DNA of 49,148 bases, from NCBI GenBank assembly GCA_022843945.1, contig JALHMR010000038.1, positions 1 to 49,148 on the forward strand, in the 5' to 3' direction. The position numbers and the translations under genes are program-made. Positions 8,305 through 16,495 of this stretch are shown piece by piece (the stretch's first letter is position 1; every line of letters starts with the position of its first letter). Source of the DNA: Rhodospirillaceae bacterium. Lineage in GTDB: Bacteria; Pseudomonadota; Alphaproteobacteria; CACIAM-22H2. Under the pieces are notes generated by a model, which was not told where the DNA came from, made no database searches, and saw only the letters and a program-made list of their open reading frames with translations.

Positions 8305-9597
8305 TCAGGCGCGAGGCGGCGGCAGGGCCGCCCGCAGCATGGCATGAAATCCCGCGCGCCAGGGGCCCAGGCCGTGGCGGGTCTCGACAGCGCGCCGCGC
8401 GTTGTCACGCAGGCGGTTGCGCCGCTCGCGGTTGGTGAACAGCGCCTCGAGCACCGCCGCGAGCTCCGCCGCCAGCTTCTGGTTGGTCTCGCGCAGCGGC
8501 TCGAGATCCTCCCGCAGCAGGCCGTTCTCCTCGTCGTGCCAGTAGCACACCCCCCGCCGCCCCGGCAGGACGATGCCGTTCTGGTCATCGGTGACGAACT
8601 CGTCGGCCGCGGTCACGTCGGTGGTCAGGATCACGGCGCCGGTCGCCATGGCCCGCAGATAGGAGATGGTATGCAGGTTGGCCGAGGGCAGCAGAAAGAA
8701 ATCGGCGCGATAGAGAAGATCGAACAACGCGTCGGTCGTCAGCACCTCGTCGTAGAGCTCGACCCGCGGATGGCTGCGGATCTGCGCCCGGATCTCGGCC
8801 GGGATACGGTCCGGCAGCACCGTGCGCAGGATCAGCCGGCAGTTGCGCTGGCGCTCCAAGAGGCCCACGAAGGCGACCAGGGTCTCCGCGCCACCGCGCT
8901 TGTAAAAACTTTCGGGGTCCTGGTGCCAGGAATTCGTGAACAGGAGCACGAATTCCTCGTCATCGCCCTTGGCATTCTTGCGCTCGATCGCTTCGGCCGC
9001 CCGGCGCCAGACCAAAGGCGACAGATCGATGCCCAGCGGGGCGTAGTGGACTTTCTGCGCCAGCGCCTCGTCGCGGAAAAGCCGGGGCAGGTCGTCGCGC
9101 GAGCGCTCAAGATGGGTGAAGATGCCGCGGCATTCCGGCGCGCGGATCAGATGGCGCACGCAATGCCAGCCCGGCGTGGCCGCGAGATCGATCGTGGCGG
9201 TGCGGAAATGCCCGAAGAAGGGCTCGAACATCGGCAGCGTCGATTCGATATGCATGACCCAGGGCCGCTGCCCGAGGGTCATCGGCCCGGTATGCAGGAA
9301 CAGCAGATCCATCGGCCCGCCCATCAGGACCTGCGAGGCAGGATCGCGCGAGGTGATGAAGGCGTCGACATCCGCCACCGTGACCGGCGGCCCGATCGCC
9401 AGAAGCCGCTCGCGCAGGCGCTTCATGCCCTGCTTCATCGCCATCTCGGAGACGGGGGTCTGGGGTTGCAGCGTCCGCGCAAAGGCGAACTCGTCGGTAT
9501 CGAAGACCAGGCTCTCGGGAAGCGGATGCCGCCCATTCTGGGAGAAGAGGATCGGAGCATCCCAGGGGACGCCGATGCGGTGCGGGGGGGCCGTCAT
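8305..9597 (-). CDS. Glycosyltransferase (group 1-like, GT-B)
   Basis: A 430-residue cytosolic protein resembling family 1/4 glycosyltransferases in its C-terminal half. That half has a Rossmann-like segment (FVLLFTNSWHQDPESFYKRGG), then VELYDEVLTTDALFDLLYRADFFLLPSANLHTISYLRAMATGAVILTTD, which fits the sugar-nucleotide binding site with an E-to-S or similar change at the usual EGFG/E position. The C-terminus ends in an arginine-rich helix. Donor and acceptor cannot be told. ATG 9597 is 69 bases from the divergent YkgJ-type gene. Confidence 0.75.
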   Translation of the reverse strand: MTAPPHRIGVPWDAPILFSQNGRHPLPESLVFDTDEFAFARTLQPQTPVSEMAMKQGMKRLRERLLAIGPPVTVADVDAFITSRDPASQVLMGGPMDLLFLHTGPMTLGQRPWVMHIESTLPMFEPFFGHFRTATIDLAATPGWHCVRHLIRAPECRGIFTHLERSRDDLPRLFRDEALAQKVHYAPLGIDLSPLVWRRAAEAIERKNAKGDDEEFVLLFTNSWHQDPESFYKRGGAETLVAFVGLLERQRNCRLILRTVLPDRIPAEIRAQIRSHPRVELYDEVLTTDALFDLLYRADFFLLPSANLHTISYLRAMATGAVILTTDVTAADEFVTDDQNGIVLPGRRGVCYWHDEENGLLREDLEPLRETNQKLAAELAAVLEALFTNRERRNRLRDNARRAVETRHGLGPWRAGFHAMLRAALPPPRA

Positions 9598-9666
9598 TTG
9601 CTAGTATTCTTGCCGGTCAGCATACGTCACGCTTCCTCAATCGCCCAGTCCCATGAACCAGGCCCC

Positions 9667-10566
9667 ATGAATCGAAAAGAACGGCGCCGCCAGGCCAAGA
9701 CCGGCACGGTTGCACCATCGGGCCCCGCTTTCGGCGCGGACGACGCGCTCGCCTTCCTGTCGGGGCGGCGACCGGCTCCGGCGGCACCGCCGCCGCCTGC
9801 TCCATCACCAAAAACCGATGTCAGCACCGCCGTACAGTTCCGTGCCCTCGATGCGCTGCGCGCCGGGCGCAGCCTGTCGGCCGTCGCCGAGGCGGTGCGG
9901 GCCGCCGGCGCGGTCGCCGACCAGGCGTGGAACGCCGCGCGGCCTGTCGTCGAAGCCCGCAGGCAGCCCGGCTTCGCCTGCGCCGCGGGCTGCAGCTGGT
10001 GCTGCTACCAGCAGGTCGCCGTCGCCCCGGCCGAAGCGGTAGCCATCGCCCGCCATGTCGAGACGACCTTCACGCCCGAGCAGCGCGCGGGGCTCGATGC
10101 CCGCATCGCCGCCCTCGACGACAAGGCTCGGGGCATCGGCCTGTGGTCCCGGGCGCGGCTCAAGAGCCCTTGTGTCATGCTGGCGGAGAATGGCGCCTGC
10201 TCGATCTACGAGGTCCGGCCCCTGCGCTGCCGCGGCGTCTACTCGCGCGATGCCGGCCAATGCCAGTGGGTGATGGAGAACCCGGATCAGGTCTACGGCA
10301 ATCCCGACCGCCACGCGACGCCCGGCCCCTACCCGATCGAGCCGGCCAAGATCATGGATACCGCCCTCACCGGCCTGGCCCGCGCCAGCCAGGAAGCCGG
10401 GCTCGACTGGCAGGCGCTGGAGCTGACGGCGGCGCTGCGCCTGATCCTCGGGAACCCCGAAGTGACCGAGCGCTACCTCGGCGGCGAGGCGGTCCTCGCC
10501 CCGGCCCGCCTGCCCGAACGGGACGATGGCGACCCGGCTCAAGGTCCAACGGGACGCCCGGGCTAG
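9667..10566 (+). CDS. YkgJ-family cysteine cluster protein
   Basis: A 299-residue protein with a basic, Pro/Ala-rich N-terminal tail (MNRKERRRQAK, then a PAAPPPPAPS linker) and a CxxxCxxCC cluster (CAAGCSWCC, about residues 103-111). Further Cys lie at SPCVMLAENGACSIYEVRPLRCRGVYS. This is the CxxCxxxxCC-type zinc or iron-binding family (PF03692, formerly UPF0153). The molecular role is unknown. ATG 9667 is preceded by a purine-poor leader; an ATG at 9653 is in another frame. Confidence 0.85.
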   Translation: MNRKERRRQAKTGTVAPSGPAFGADDALAFLSGRRPAPAAPPPPAPSPKTDVSTAVQFRALDALRAGRSLSAVAEAVRAAGAVADQAWNAARPVVEARRQPGFACAAGCSWCCYQQVAVAPAEAVAIARHVETTFTPEQRAGLDARIAALDDKARGIGLWSRARLKSPCVMLAENGACSIYEVRPLRCRGVYSRDAGQCQWVMENPDQVYGNPDRHATPGPYPIEPAKIMDTALTGLARASQEAGLDWQALELTAALRLILGNPEVTERYLGGEAVLAPARLPERDDGDPAQGPTGRPG

Positions 10567-10598
10567 CGAAATCGAGCGATTCGCACTACATCTTCGCC

Positions 10599-11426
10599 AT
10601 GAACGATCTTGAGACCGCCGTCGACTGGAACGCCCCGGAATCCCGGGTGGTCAAGCTGCACGCCGCCGAGGCCTTCGAAGGCATGCGCAAGGCCGGCGCC
10701 CTGGCCGCCGAAGTCCTCGATTTCATTACCGATTACGTGAAGCCGGGAGTCAGCACCGAGGAACTCAACCGGCTCTGCCACGAGCGTATCGTAGGCACCG
10801 GCGCCATCCCCGCCCCGCTGGGCTATCGCGGCTTCCCCAAGTCGATCTGCACCTCGGTCAACCACGTCGTCTGCCACGGCATCCCCACGCCGGACAAAGT
10901 CCTGCAGGACGGCGATATCATCAATATCGACGTCACCGTCATCCTCGACGGCTGGCACGGCGACACCAGCCGCATGTACCTGGTCGGCGAGGTCGGCGTG
11001 AAGGCCCGCAAGCTGGTCGAAGTCACCTACGAAGCCATGATGCGCGGCATCGAGGTGATCAAGCCGGGCACCACGCTGGGCGATATCGGCCATGCCATCC
11101 AGAGCTTCGCCGAGAAGCAGCGCTTCTCGGTGGTCCGCGATTTCTGCGGCCATGGCCTGGGTCGCATCTTCCACGACGCGCCCTCGGTCCTGCACTACGG
11201 CGAGCCGGGCACTGGCCTTGCTCTGCGCGAAGGCATGTTCTTCACCGTCGAGCCGATGATCAATGCCGGCCGCTGGGAAGTGAAGATCCTCAACGACGGT
11301 TGGACCGCCGTGACCAAGGACAAGTCGCTCTCGGCCCAGTTCGAGCACTCGGTCGGCGTGACCGCCACCGGCTACGAGATCTTCACCCTCTCACCCAAGG
11401 GCTATACCCGCCCGCCTTTCGGTTGA
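10599..11426 (+). CDS. map: Type I methionine aminopeptidase
   Basis: A 275-residue metalloprotease that removes N-terminal Met from new proteins. All landmarks are present: KPGVSTEELNRLCHERI, GYRGFPKSICTSVNHVVCHGIP, the metal-binding Asp pair in INIDVTVILDGWHGDTSRMY, CGHGLGRIFHDAP, the FTVEPMIN Glu, and the final Glu in AQFEHSVGVT. ATG 10599 lies 32 bases after the Cys-cluster gene. The open frame extends far upstream, but that part overlaps the neighbour in another frame and is not conserved-looking. Confidence 0.97.
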   Translation: MNDLETAVDWNAPESRVVKLHAAEAFEGMRKAGALAAEVLDFITDYVKPGVSTEELNRLCHERIVGTGAIPAPLGYRGFPKSICTSVNHVVCHGIPTPDKVLQDGDIINIDVTVILDGWHGDTSRMYLVGEVGVKARKLVEVTYEAMMRGIEVIKPGTTLGDIGHAIQSFAEKQRFSVVRDFCGHGLGRIFHDAPSVLHYGEPGTGLALREGMFFTVEPMINAGRWEVKILNDGWTAVTKDKSLSAQFEHSVGVTATGYEIFTLSPKGYTRPPFG

Positions 11427-11445
11427 GAGGGCGCCGCGCGAGCCG

Positions 11446-12747
11446 CTACGCGGCCGTCACGCGCCAGATCACATTGCCCACGTCGTCGGCGACCAGCAGC
11501 GAGTTGTCCGGGCCGAGCGTGACGCCGACCGGCCGCCCGTAAGAGACCTTTTCGTCCGGCGCCAGGAAGCCCGACAGGATGTCGCGCGGCGGACCGGACG
11601 GGCGTCCGTCGGTGAAGGGGACGAACACGACCGCGTAACCACTCAGCTTGCTGCGGTTCCAGGAGCCGTGCTGGCCGATCACCATGCCTTCCGGGAATCC
11701 CGGGAGCACGCCCGCCGGCAGCCAGCACAGGCCGAGCGACGCGGTATGCCCGCCGAGTGCGTAGTCGGGGGTGATGGCGGTCGCCACGGCGGCCTTGTCC
11801 TGTGGCACCCGGTCATCGACGATCTGTCCCCAATAACAATAGGGCCAGCCATAAAAGCCGCCGTCGCGGACGGAGGTCAGGTAGTCCGGCGGGGTTTCGT
11901 CGCCCAGCCCGTCCCGTTCGTTGACCACCGTCCAAAGGACGCCGGTGTGTGGCTCCCACGCCATTCCCACGGCATTGCGCAGGCCGCCCGCGAAAATGCG
12001 GCTGACGCCGGTTGTCAGATCGAGTTCGTGAATGGCGGCCCGGCCTTCTTCCGCTTCCATGCCGTTGTCGCCGATGTTGCTGGACGAGCCGACCCCGGCA
12101 TAGAGCTTGCGCCCATCCGGGCTGGCAAGCAGGCTGCGCGTCCAGTGGCCGCCGGGCTTGAACGTGGTCAGTCTACGCCCTTGCCCGGTGAGACGGGTGG
12201 CGCCCAGCACATAGGGAAAGGCCACGATGCCATCGGTCGCGCCGATATAGAACGTGTCGCCGACCAGCTCCATGCCGAAAGGCATGTTCAGCCCCTCGTG
12301 GTACGTCTCCCGGATTTCGGCGACGCCGTCGCCGTCAGCGTCTCGCAGCAGCGTGATGCAATTCGGGCTCTTCCCCATCGCGCCCGCGCGCTGCAGCGTG
12401 GCGATCATGGCGTAGTCGAAAAGGCTCTTCGGCGGTCTTGGCGCATTCATGGCCTCCGAGACGAGCACGTCGCGGTTCGGCAGCACGTAGATCCAGCGCG
12501 GGTGCTTGAGGCCGGCCGCCAGGGCGTTGACCTTCAGACCCGGCGCCGCGACCGGAAGCTGCCCCGGGCCCCATCCCCGCGCGGTCGGCATCTTGAGCGT
12601 GGGCAGGCTGCCCTGGGCCTTGCCGGCCGGGATGGCCGGATTGCCGCCCCAGGCAGGCTGGCTGGCCCCCTCCGCCGCCCGCCGAACGACAACGGTCGCA
12701 GCCCCGATGACCGCAACGACCCACGCAAATAGTCTTGAAATACTCAA
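11446..12747 (-). CDS. Exported PQQ-type sugar (sorbosone) dehydrogenase-like protein
   Basis: A 433-residue protein with an N-terminal membrane or signal segment ([15 protein letters not shown]) and a six-bladed beta-propeller body. The propeller signatures match the L-sorbosone/soluble glucose dehydrogenase family: [60 protein letters not shown], and a final [19 protein letters not shown]. It probably acts in the periplasm on a sugar or alcohol with PQQ, though cofactor use is inferred. I chose TTG at 12747 because GGGGGG lies five bases upstream; another TTG at 12810 would extend it by 21 residues without a ribosome site. It converges with map, 19 bases away. Confidence 0.82.
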   Translation of the reverse strand: MSISRLFAWVVAVIGAATVVVRRAAEGASQPAWGGNPAIPAGKAQGSLPTLKMPTARGWGPGQLPVAAPGLKVNALAAGLKHPRWIYVLPNRDVLVSEAMNAPRPPKSLFDYAMIATLQRAGAMGKSPNCITLLRDADGDGVAEIRETYHEGLNMPFGMELVGDTFYIGATDGIVAFPYVLGATRLTGQGRRLTTFKPGGHWTRSLLASPDGRKLYAGVGSSSNIGDNGMEAEEGRAAIHELDLTTGVSRIFAGGLRNAVGMAWEPHTGVLWTVVNERDGLGDETPPDYLTSVRDGGFYGWPYCYWGQIVDDRVPQDKAAVATAITPDYALGGHTASLGLCWLPAGVLPGFPEGMVIGQHGSWNRSKLSGYAVVFVPFTDGRPSGPPRDILSGFLAPDEKVSYGRPVGVTLGPDNSLLVADDVGNVIWRVTAA

Positions 12748-12823
12748 GAGTCCCCCCGCCCTGCTCAACTGTCGCGGCGGGATGCTATGCTGGCCGACCG
12801 GATGGGACAACGGCGGTGAGCCG

Positions 12824-13543
12824 ATGGCGGGGAATCGACGAAGCCGGCGAGGACTGAAGGAAGACGGGCCCGAGGAACCGCACTACCACGGCCATCGCGA
12901 GCGGCTGCGCCAGCGCTTCCGCGAGGCCGGCGGCGGTGCGCTGGCCGATTACGAGCTCCTGGAGCTGATCCTTTTCCAGGCGATCCCGCGCCGAGACGTC
13001 AAGCCGCTGGCCAAGAGCCTGATCGAGCGCTTCGGCAGTTTTGCCGCCGTCCTGGGGGCCTCGAGGTCGGTCCTCGAAGATGCGGGCCTGAGCGAGACCA
13101 CGGTCGATGCCCTCAAGGCCACCCAGGAGGCCGGCATCCGCCTGACCCGCGAGAATGCCCAGTCGCGGAGGGTCTTCGGCTCGGGCCAGGCGGTCATCGA
13201 CTATTGCCGAGCGGCCCTCGCCCATTCGGACACGGAGGAGTTCCATGTCCTCTTCCTCGACCGCAAAAACGGCCTGATCGCCCCCGAAAAGCAGGCCCGC
13301 GGCACCGTCGACCACACGCCTGTCTACCCGCGGGAGGTGGTGAAGCGGGCCCTGGAGCTCAGCGCCTCGGCCATCATCCTGGTTCATAACCACCCGTCAG
13401 GAGACCCGACCCCATCGAAGGCCGATATCGAGATGACCCGCGAGGTCGCCCGCGCCGCCGCAGCCTTGGGCATCGCCGTCCACGACCACCTGATCATAGG
13501 CCGCGGCGGGCATGCGAGCCTCAAGGCGCTCGGTCTTATGTGA
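12824..13543 (+). CDS. radC: RadC-family JAB/MPN+ protein
   Basis: A 239-residue protein with a helix-hairpin-helix N-terminal part ([26 protein letters not shown], then [11 protein letters not shown]) and a C-terminal JAB metalloprotease-like domain with the zinc motif [14 protein letters not shown] and the upstream Glu in [11 protein letters not shown]. Despite the name, a direct repair role is not established for the family. ATG 12824 has GGTGAG about eight bases upstream. The gene is divergent from the sorbosone dehydrogenase-like gene, and their 5' regions share about 75 bases. Confidence 0.92.
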   Translation: MAGNRRSRRGLKEDGPEEPHYHGHRERLRQRFREAGGGALADYELLELILFQAIPRRDVKPLAKSLIERFGSFAAVLGASRSVLEDAGLSETTVDALKATQEAGIRLTRENAQSRRVFGSGQAVIDYCRAALAHSDTEEFHVLFLDRKNGLIAPEKQARGTVDHTPVYPREVVKRALELSASAIILVHNHPSGDPTPSKADIEMTREVARAAAALGIAVHDHLIIGRGGHASLKALGLM

Positions 13544-13689
13544 TGTGAGCAACGGTTCCCTAGCCAGTTGAGTGGTTGACCCGCCCGAATTTGCCTCGAA
13601 CGTGCCATGGCAATTGCGAAGATCCGACACAATCTCCCGGTAGCGTCCGACCAACCACCGAACACGGTTGGACAGGGAGACGACTTCGA

Positions 13690-13803
13690 ATGGACACCCT
13701 CACCCGCCTCTGGCACGCGTTCCGCAGCCGCCTGATGGTCTGGGAACAGGAACGGTTGTTCCAACTCTGGTACGACGAGCGCCGCGAGCGCCGCGGCTAC
13801 TGA
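13690..13803 (+). CDS. Small Trp/Arg-rich protein, 37 residues
   Basis: Unrecognised. The ORF begins at ATG 13690 with an AGGGAG ribosome site about ten bases upstream and ends with TGA at 13803. The product has three Trp, seven Arg in its C-terminal half (YDERRERRGY) and an amphipathic helix pattern. Codon use is strongly GC at third positions like the real genes nearby, which favours translation. A CCAACC/GGTTGG hairpin (13651-13671) lies just upstream in the presumed leader. Confidence 0.5.
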   Translation: MDTLTRLWHAFRSRLMVWEQERLFQLWYDERRERRGY

Positions 13804-13838
13804 GCGGCGGCACCCCTCAAGCCCTTGATTTCCGGTTC

Positions 13839-13868
13839 TTTACACGGCGGCTCGGCGTCGCTTATAGT
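13839..13868 (+). promoter_or_regulatory. Putative sigma-70 promoter of the asd attenuator/operon
   Basis: TTTACA (13839-13844) and TATAGT (13863-13868) are 18 bases apart, close to the housekeeping consensus. The expected start site (about 13875-13879) falls on or a few bases before the ATG of the Thr-rich leader ORF. The leader mRNA would therefore be nearly leaderless, as described for trpL of Sinorhizobium. Confidence 0.65.
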
Positions 13869-13878
13869 CCGCCCTGTC

Positions 13879-13953
13879 ATGATGCGCTTCGTCACGAAAA
13901 CAACGACTTCCAAAACGACCACCGATGGTGGGCGGCCGGAGGCGTGCGCGTAG
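13879..13953 (+). CDS. Threonine-rich leader peptide of asd (attenuation control peptide)
   Basis: A 24-codon ORF from ATG 13879 (second ATG at 13882) to TAG 13951. Codons 6-15 read T-K-T-T-T-S-K-T-T-T: seven Thr and two Lys in 24 residues, using ACG, ACA, ACT and ACC. It sits directly after a promoter and before an intrinsic terminator and asd, an enzyme of the aspartate pathway that feeds Thr, Lys and Met. This is the layout of thrL-type leaders. Ribosome stalling at Thr (and perhaps Lys) codons would signal shortage of charged tRNA. It is far too short for routine gene finders. Confidence 0.78.
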   Translation: MMRFVTKTTTSKTTTDGGRPEACA

Positions 13954-14008
13954 CAGCGTGACATAGATCGAACCTCGCAGGCCCCGCCGACCGGTTGGGG
14001 CCTTTGTC
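13919..14008 (+). promoter_or_regulatory. Threonine attenuator upstream of asd (1:2, 2:3 and 3:4 hairpins)
   Basis: Three mutually exclusive pairings are visible. 1:2 is CCACC (13919-13923, inside the last Thr codons) with GGTGG (13927-13931). 2:3, the antiterminator, is GGTGGGCGGCC (13927-13937) with GGCCCCGCCGACC (13980-13992): about ten pairs, one mismatch and a two-base bulge. 3:4, the terminator, is AGGCCCC (13979-13985) with GGGGCCT (13997-14003). A ribosome stalled on the Thr codons would cover segment 1, free segment 2 to pair with 3, and allow transcription into asd. With plentiful Thr the terminator forms. Confidence 0.75.
13979..14007 (+). terminator. Intrinsic terminator of the asd leader
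   Basis: A 7-bp GC-rich stem AGGCCCC/GGGGCCT with an 11-base loop is followed by TTTGTC. The T tract is short, as usual in alphaproteobacterial attenuators. It lies 32 bases before the asd start. Confidence 0.7.
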
Positions 14009-14038
14009 ATATCTGGGCTCCGTCTCCGTCGGCCAATC

Positions 14039-15100
14039 ATGGAGAAAGCCCCCGTGTCCCCCAGCCCTTCCCGTTCTCTCGCGGTCGCCGTCGTCGGCGC
14101 CACCGGTGCCGTCGGCGTCGAGCTCTTGCGCTGCCTGGACCAGCGCCGCTTCCCGCTCAAGCTCCTCAAGCTCTATGCCTCGGCCCGGTCGGCCGGCCGG
14201 CGCATGCCGTTCGCCGGTAGGGAACTCGCCGTCCAGGAACTGACGGAGAAGAGTTTCACGGGGATCGATCTGGCGCTGTTCTCCGCCGGCGGCGAGACCT
14301 CCAGGCGCTTCGCGCCCGCCGCGGTCGCGGCCGGCGCCGTGGTGGTCGACAACTCGTCGGCCTTCCGCATGGACGCGATCGTTCCGCTGGTTGTCCCCGA
14401 GATCAATCCGGAGGCGCTGAGGACGCATCGCGGCATCATCGCCAACCCGAACTGCTCGGCCATCATCGCCATCACGCCGCTCTGGGCGATCCACCGGGTC
14501 AACCGCATCCGGCGCATGATCATCTCCACCTACCAGGCGGCCTCGGGCGCCGGGGCCGCGGCGATGACGGAGCTGGAGGAAGCGACCCGCGCCCATCTCG
14601 AGGGTCGCGAATTCCAGCAGAAGGTCCTGCCGCACCCCTACGCCTTCAACCTGTTCAGCCACAATTCCAGCATCGACCCGGAAACCGGCTACAACGGCGA
14701 GGAGACCAAGGTGATGCAGGAGGCGCGCAAGATCTTCGGCGACCCGGAGCTGCGCATCTCCGCGACCTGCGTGCGCGTGCCGGTGTTCCGGGCCCATGCG
14801 GTGTCGGTGTCGTTCGAATGCGAACGCCCGATCACGCCGGCCGAGGTCCGCGAGCTGATCGCCCAGGCGCCGGGCGTGAAGCTGGTCGACGACCGGGCGC
14901 GCAACCTGTTCCCGATGCCGCGCGATGCCTCGGGCCAGGACGACATCCTAGTGGGCCGTATCCGTCCCGATTTGAGCGATCCCACCGGGCGCTCGATCTC
15001 GCTGTTCTCGGCGGGAGACCAGCTCCTGAAGGGGGCGGCGCTCAACGCCGTCCAGATCGCCGAGCAGCTGCTGGCGGCCGAGCTACGGGCGGCGAGTTAA
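14039..15100 (+). CDS. asd: Aspartate-semialdehyde dehydrogenase
   Basis: A 353-residue NADP-dependent enzyme converting aspartyl phosphate to aspartate semialdehyde, the branch point to Lys, Thr and Met (and diaminopimelate for cell wall). The sequence shows the nucleotide-binding loop VVGATGAVGVELL, FSAGGETS, VVDNSSAFR, the catalytic Cys in NPNCSAI, YQAASGAG, and the active-site region RVPVFRAHAVSVSFE. Start ATG 14039 is 32 bases after the attenuator terminator; GTG 14054 is an alternative. Expression is likely controlled by the Thr attenuator. A transposon is inserted ten bases after its stop codon. Confidence 0.97.
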   Translation: MEKAPVSPSPSRSLAVAVVGATGAVGVELLRCLDQRRFPLKLLKLYASARSAGRRMPFAGRELAVQELTEKSFTGIDLALFSAGGETSRRFAPAAVAAGAVVVDNSSAFRMDAIVPLVVPEINPEALRTHRGIIANPNCSAIIAITPLWAIHRVNRIRRMIISTYQAASGAGAAAMTELEEATRAHLEGREFQQKVLPHPYAFNLFSHNSSIDPETGYNGEETKVMQEARKIFGDPELRISATCVRVPVFRAHAVSVSFECERPITPAEVRELIAQAPGVKLVDDRARNLFPMPRDASGQDDILVGRIRPDLSDPTGRSISLFSAGDQLLKGAALNAVQIAEQLLAAELRAAS

Positions 15101-15110
15101 CGGTTACAGG

Positions 15111-15118
15111 GTTATATT
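15111..15118. repeat. Target-site duplication, left copy (IS1595-type element)
   Basis: GTTATATT at 15111-15118 (with one further shared C) is repeated at 17718-17725, immediately outside the two inverted repeats. An 8-bp duplication is usual for the IS1595 family. Confidence 0.75.
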
Positions 15119-15143
15119 CGCAATTATATCCTTGACACAACAC
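15119..15143. repeat. Left terminal inverted repeat of IS1595-type element
   Basis: This 25-base end matches the reverse complement of 17693-17717 at about 18 positions, including the block TTGACAC and ACAC. The TTGACA inside it may also serve as the -35 box of the transposase promoter, with TAGACT 16 bases downstream. Confidence 0.7.
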
Positions 15144-15190
15144 TACCGATAGGTAGACTAAAGCCAAGCTTATAGCAGGGATTGGTTGTC

Positions 15191-16156
15191 ATGGATACGT
15201 TTTCGGCCCCACATTTTACGAGCGACGAGGCTGCGAGAAAATTCCTATCCGGGCTACGGTGGCCGGGCGGCCCGGTTTGTCCGCACTGCGGTGTTGTGAA
15301 CCACGCGTACGCGATTGAGCGCGTCGGCAAGACAGGCAAGCCGGCTGCGTTCGGGGTCTACCGGTGCGCGGAGCGCGTGTGCCGCAAGGATTTCAGCGTC
15401 ACGACCGGAACGGTTATGGAGCGCTCGCATATCGCCCTGCACAAGTGGTTGCAGGGCTTCTACATGATGGCGTCGGCCAAGAAAGGCGTCTCGGCCCACC
15501 AGCTACACCGGACCCTGGGGATCACCTACAAGGCCGCGTGGTTCATGGCGCACAGGATCAGGGAAGCCATGCGGGCCGGTGGCCTTGTCGAGCCCATGGG
15601 CGGCAGCGGCAAAGTCGTGGAGGCCGACGAAACCTACTTCGGCAAGACCAGCAAGCGGCAGACCCACCGGACGAGCGGCGAGCGGTTCATTAACCGGGGC
15701 CACAAGGGACCGGCGAACAAGCGGGCCGTGGTGGCCCTAGTCGAGCGCGGTGGCACCGTGCGCTCCTTCCACGTCGCACGGGCGGACAAGAAAACGGTCA
15801 CGAAAATCGTTACCGATAACGTGTCGCGCGAAGCCCGCTTGCACACGGACGAAAGCCTGCTCTACGGCGCGGCCAAGGAACACGTTTCGTCGCACGAGAA
15901 AATCCGCCACAGCCGGAACGAATACGTGCGCGGCGACGTGACCACTAATTCCGTTGAAGGCTTCTTTTCGATTTTCAAAAGAGGCATGGTCGGCACGTAC
16001 CAGCATTGCAGCGAGAAGCACCTGCACCGCTATCTCAGCGAATTCGACTTTCGCTATAACAACCGTATCGCCCTAGGCGTGAACGATGAAATGCGCGCGA
16101 ACAACGCGCTTAAGGGCATCGAAGGCAAGCGCCTGACCTATCGACAGCCTGACTAG
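15191..16156 (+). CDS. IS1595-family (ISXO2-like) transposase
   Basis: A 321-residue transposase. The N-terminal zinc-ribbon (about 27-65) has CPHC and CAERVCRKDF, followed by an LHKWLQGFYMMASAKKGVSAHQLHRTLGITYKAAWFMAHRIREAM helix-turn-helix-like stretch. The ISXO2-like catalytic domain starts at VEADETYFG (first Asp), has LHTDESLLY (second Asp) and ends with VTTNSVEGFFSIFKRGMVGTY (Asn/Glu position), then HLHRYLSEFDFRYNNR. No frameshift or stop is present, so it appears intact. ATG 15191 follows a GCAGGGA ribosome site. Confidence 0.95.
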   Translation: MDTFSAPHFTSDEAARKFLSGLRWPGGPVCPHCGVVNHAYAIERVGKTGKPAAFGVYRCAERVCRKDFSVTTGTVMERSHIALHKWLQGFYMMASAKKGVSAHQLHRTLGITYKAAWFMAHRIREAMRAGGLVEPMGGSGKVVEADETYFGKTSKRQTHRTSGERFINRGHKGPANKRAVVALVERGGTVRSFHVARADKKTVTKIVTDNVSREARLHTDESLLYGAAKEHVSSHEKIRHSRNEYVRGDVTTNSVEGFFSIFKRGMVGTYQHCSEKHLHRYLSEFDFRYNNRIALGVNDEMRANNALKGIEGKRLTYRQPD

Positions 16157-16326
16157 TCCTGACTACGGGATTGAGGCGCGGCGCTTTCTCAGAGTTGCGC
16201 CCGTCGCCGGCATCCCTGAGCGCGCCAGCGCCATCCCAAATTTTGATCCGGCGACCTATGCCTATCCAGAACTACGTACCCTTAGGGTGCTTCTGGAATA
16301 CCTTTGGCGCGTCGATCTGCGCGCGC
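16157..16326. other. Non-coding stretch inside the transposon
   Basis: Between the transposase stop and the first passenger ORF. One plus-strand frame is open through about 16335 but has no ATG or ribosome site; it may be a remnant of an earlier passenger. Nothing is called here. Confidence 0.4.
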
Positions 16327-16485
16327 TCAAACGCCTTTAAGGCGGCGCGGCTTGCGTTGCTTCTTGGGGCGCTTTGGAGTCATGCTCTTGCGGGGGGACG
16401 GCGGCGTATTCATTGCGCCGCGCAATGCGGCGTTGAAGCGCTCTTGCGCTTCTTTGTCGCTGTATTGAGCCGGCTTATCGGGCAT
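16327..16485 (-). CDS. Small basic passenger protein, 52 residues
   Basis: Unrecognised function. It starts with MPDKPAQYSDKEAQERFNAA and ends in a strongly basic tail (PKRPKKQRKPRR), consistent with nucleic-acid binding. ATG 16485 has AGGA six bases upstream, and that site lies in the 10-base gap to the divergent gene at 16496. The short protein type with an N-terminal KP.x(Y/F)SD.EA motif and a basic tail seems familiar from alphaproteobacterial mobile DNA, but I cannot name a family. Confidence 0.6.
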   Translation of the reverse strand: MPDKPAQYSDKEAQERFNAALRGAMNTPPSPRKSMTPKRPKKQRKPRRLKGV

Positions 16486-16495
16486 GGGGTGTCCT

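Noticed and set aside
7396-10566. 1056-codon open frame on the plus strand
   Set aside because: Antisense to the CinA-like and glycosyltransferase genes; only its last 300 codons (from 9667) are the real Cys-cluster gene. Long antisense frames are common in GC-rich DNA.
12748-12810. Longer start (TTG 12810) for the sorbosone dehydrogenase-like gene
   Set aside because: No ribosome site, and the extension would place a charged stretch before the signal segment; TTG 12747 has GGGGGG five bases upstream.
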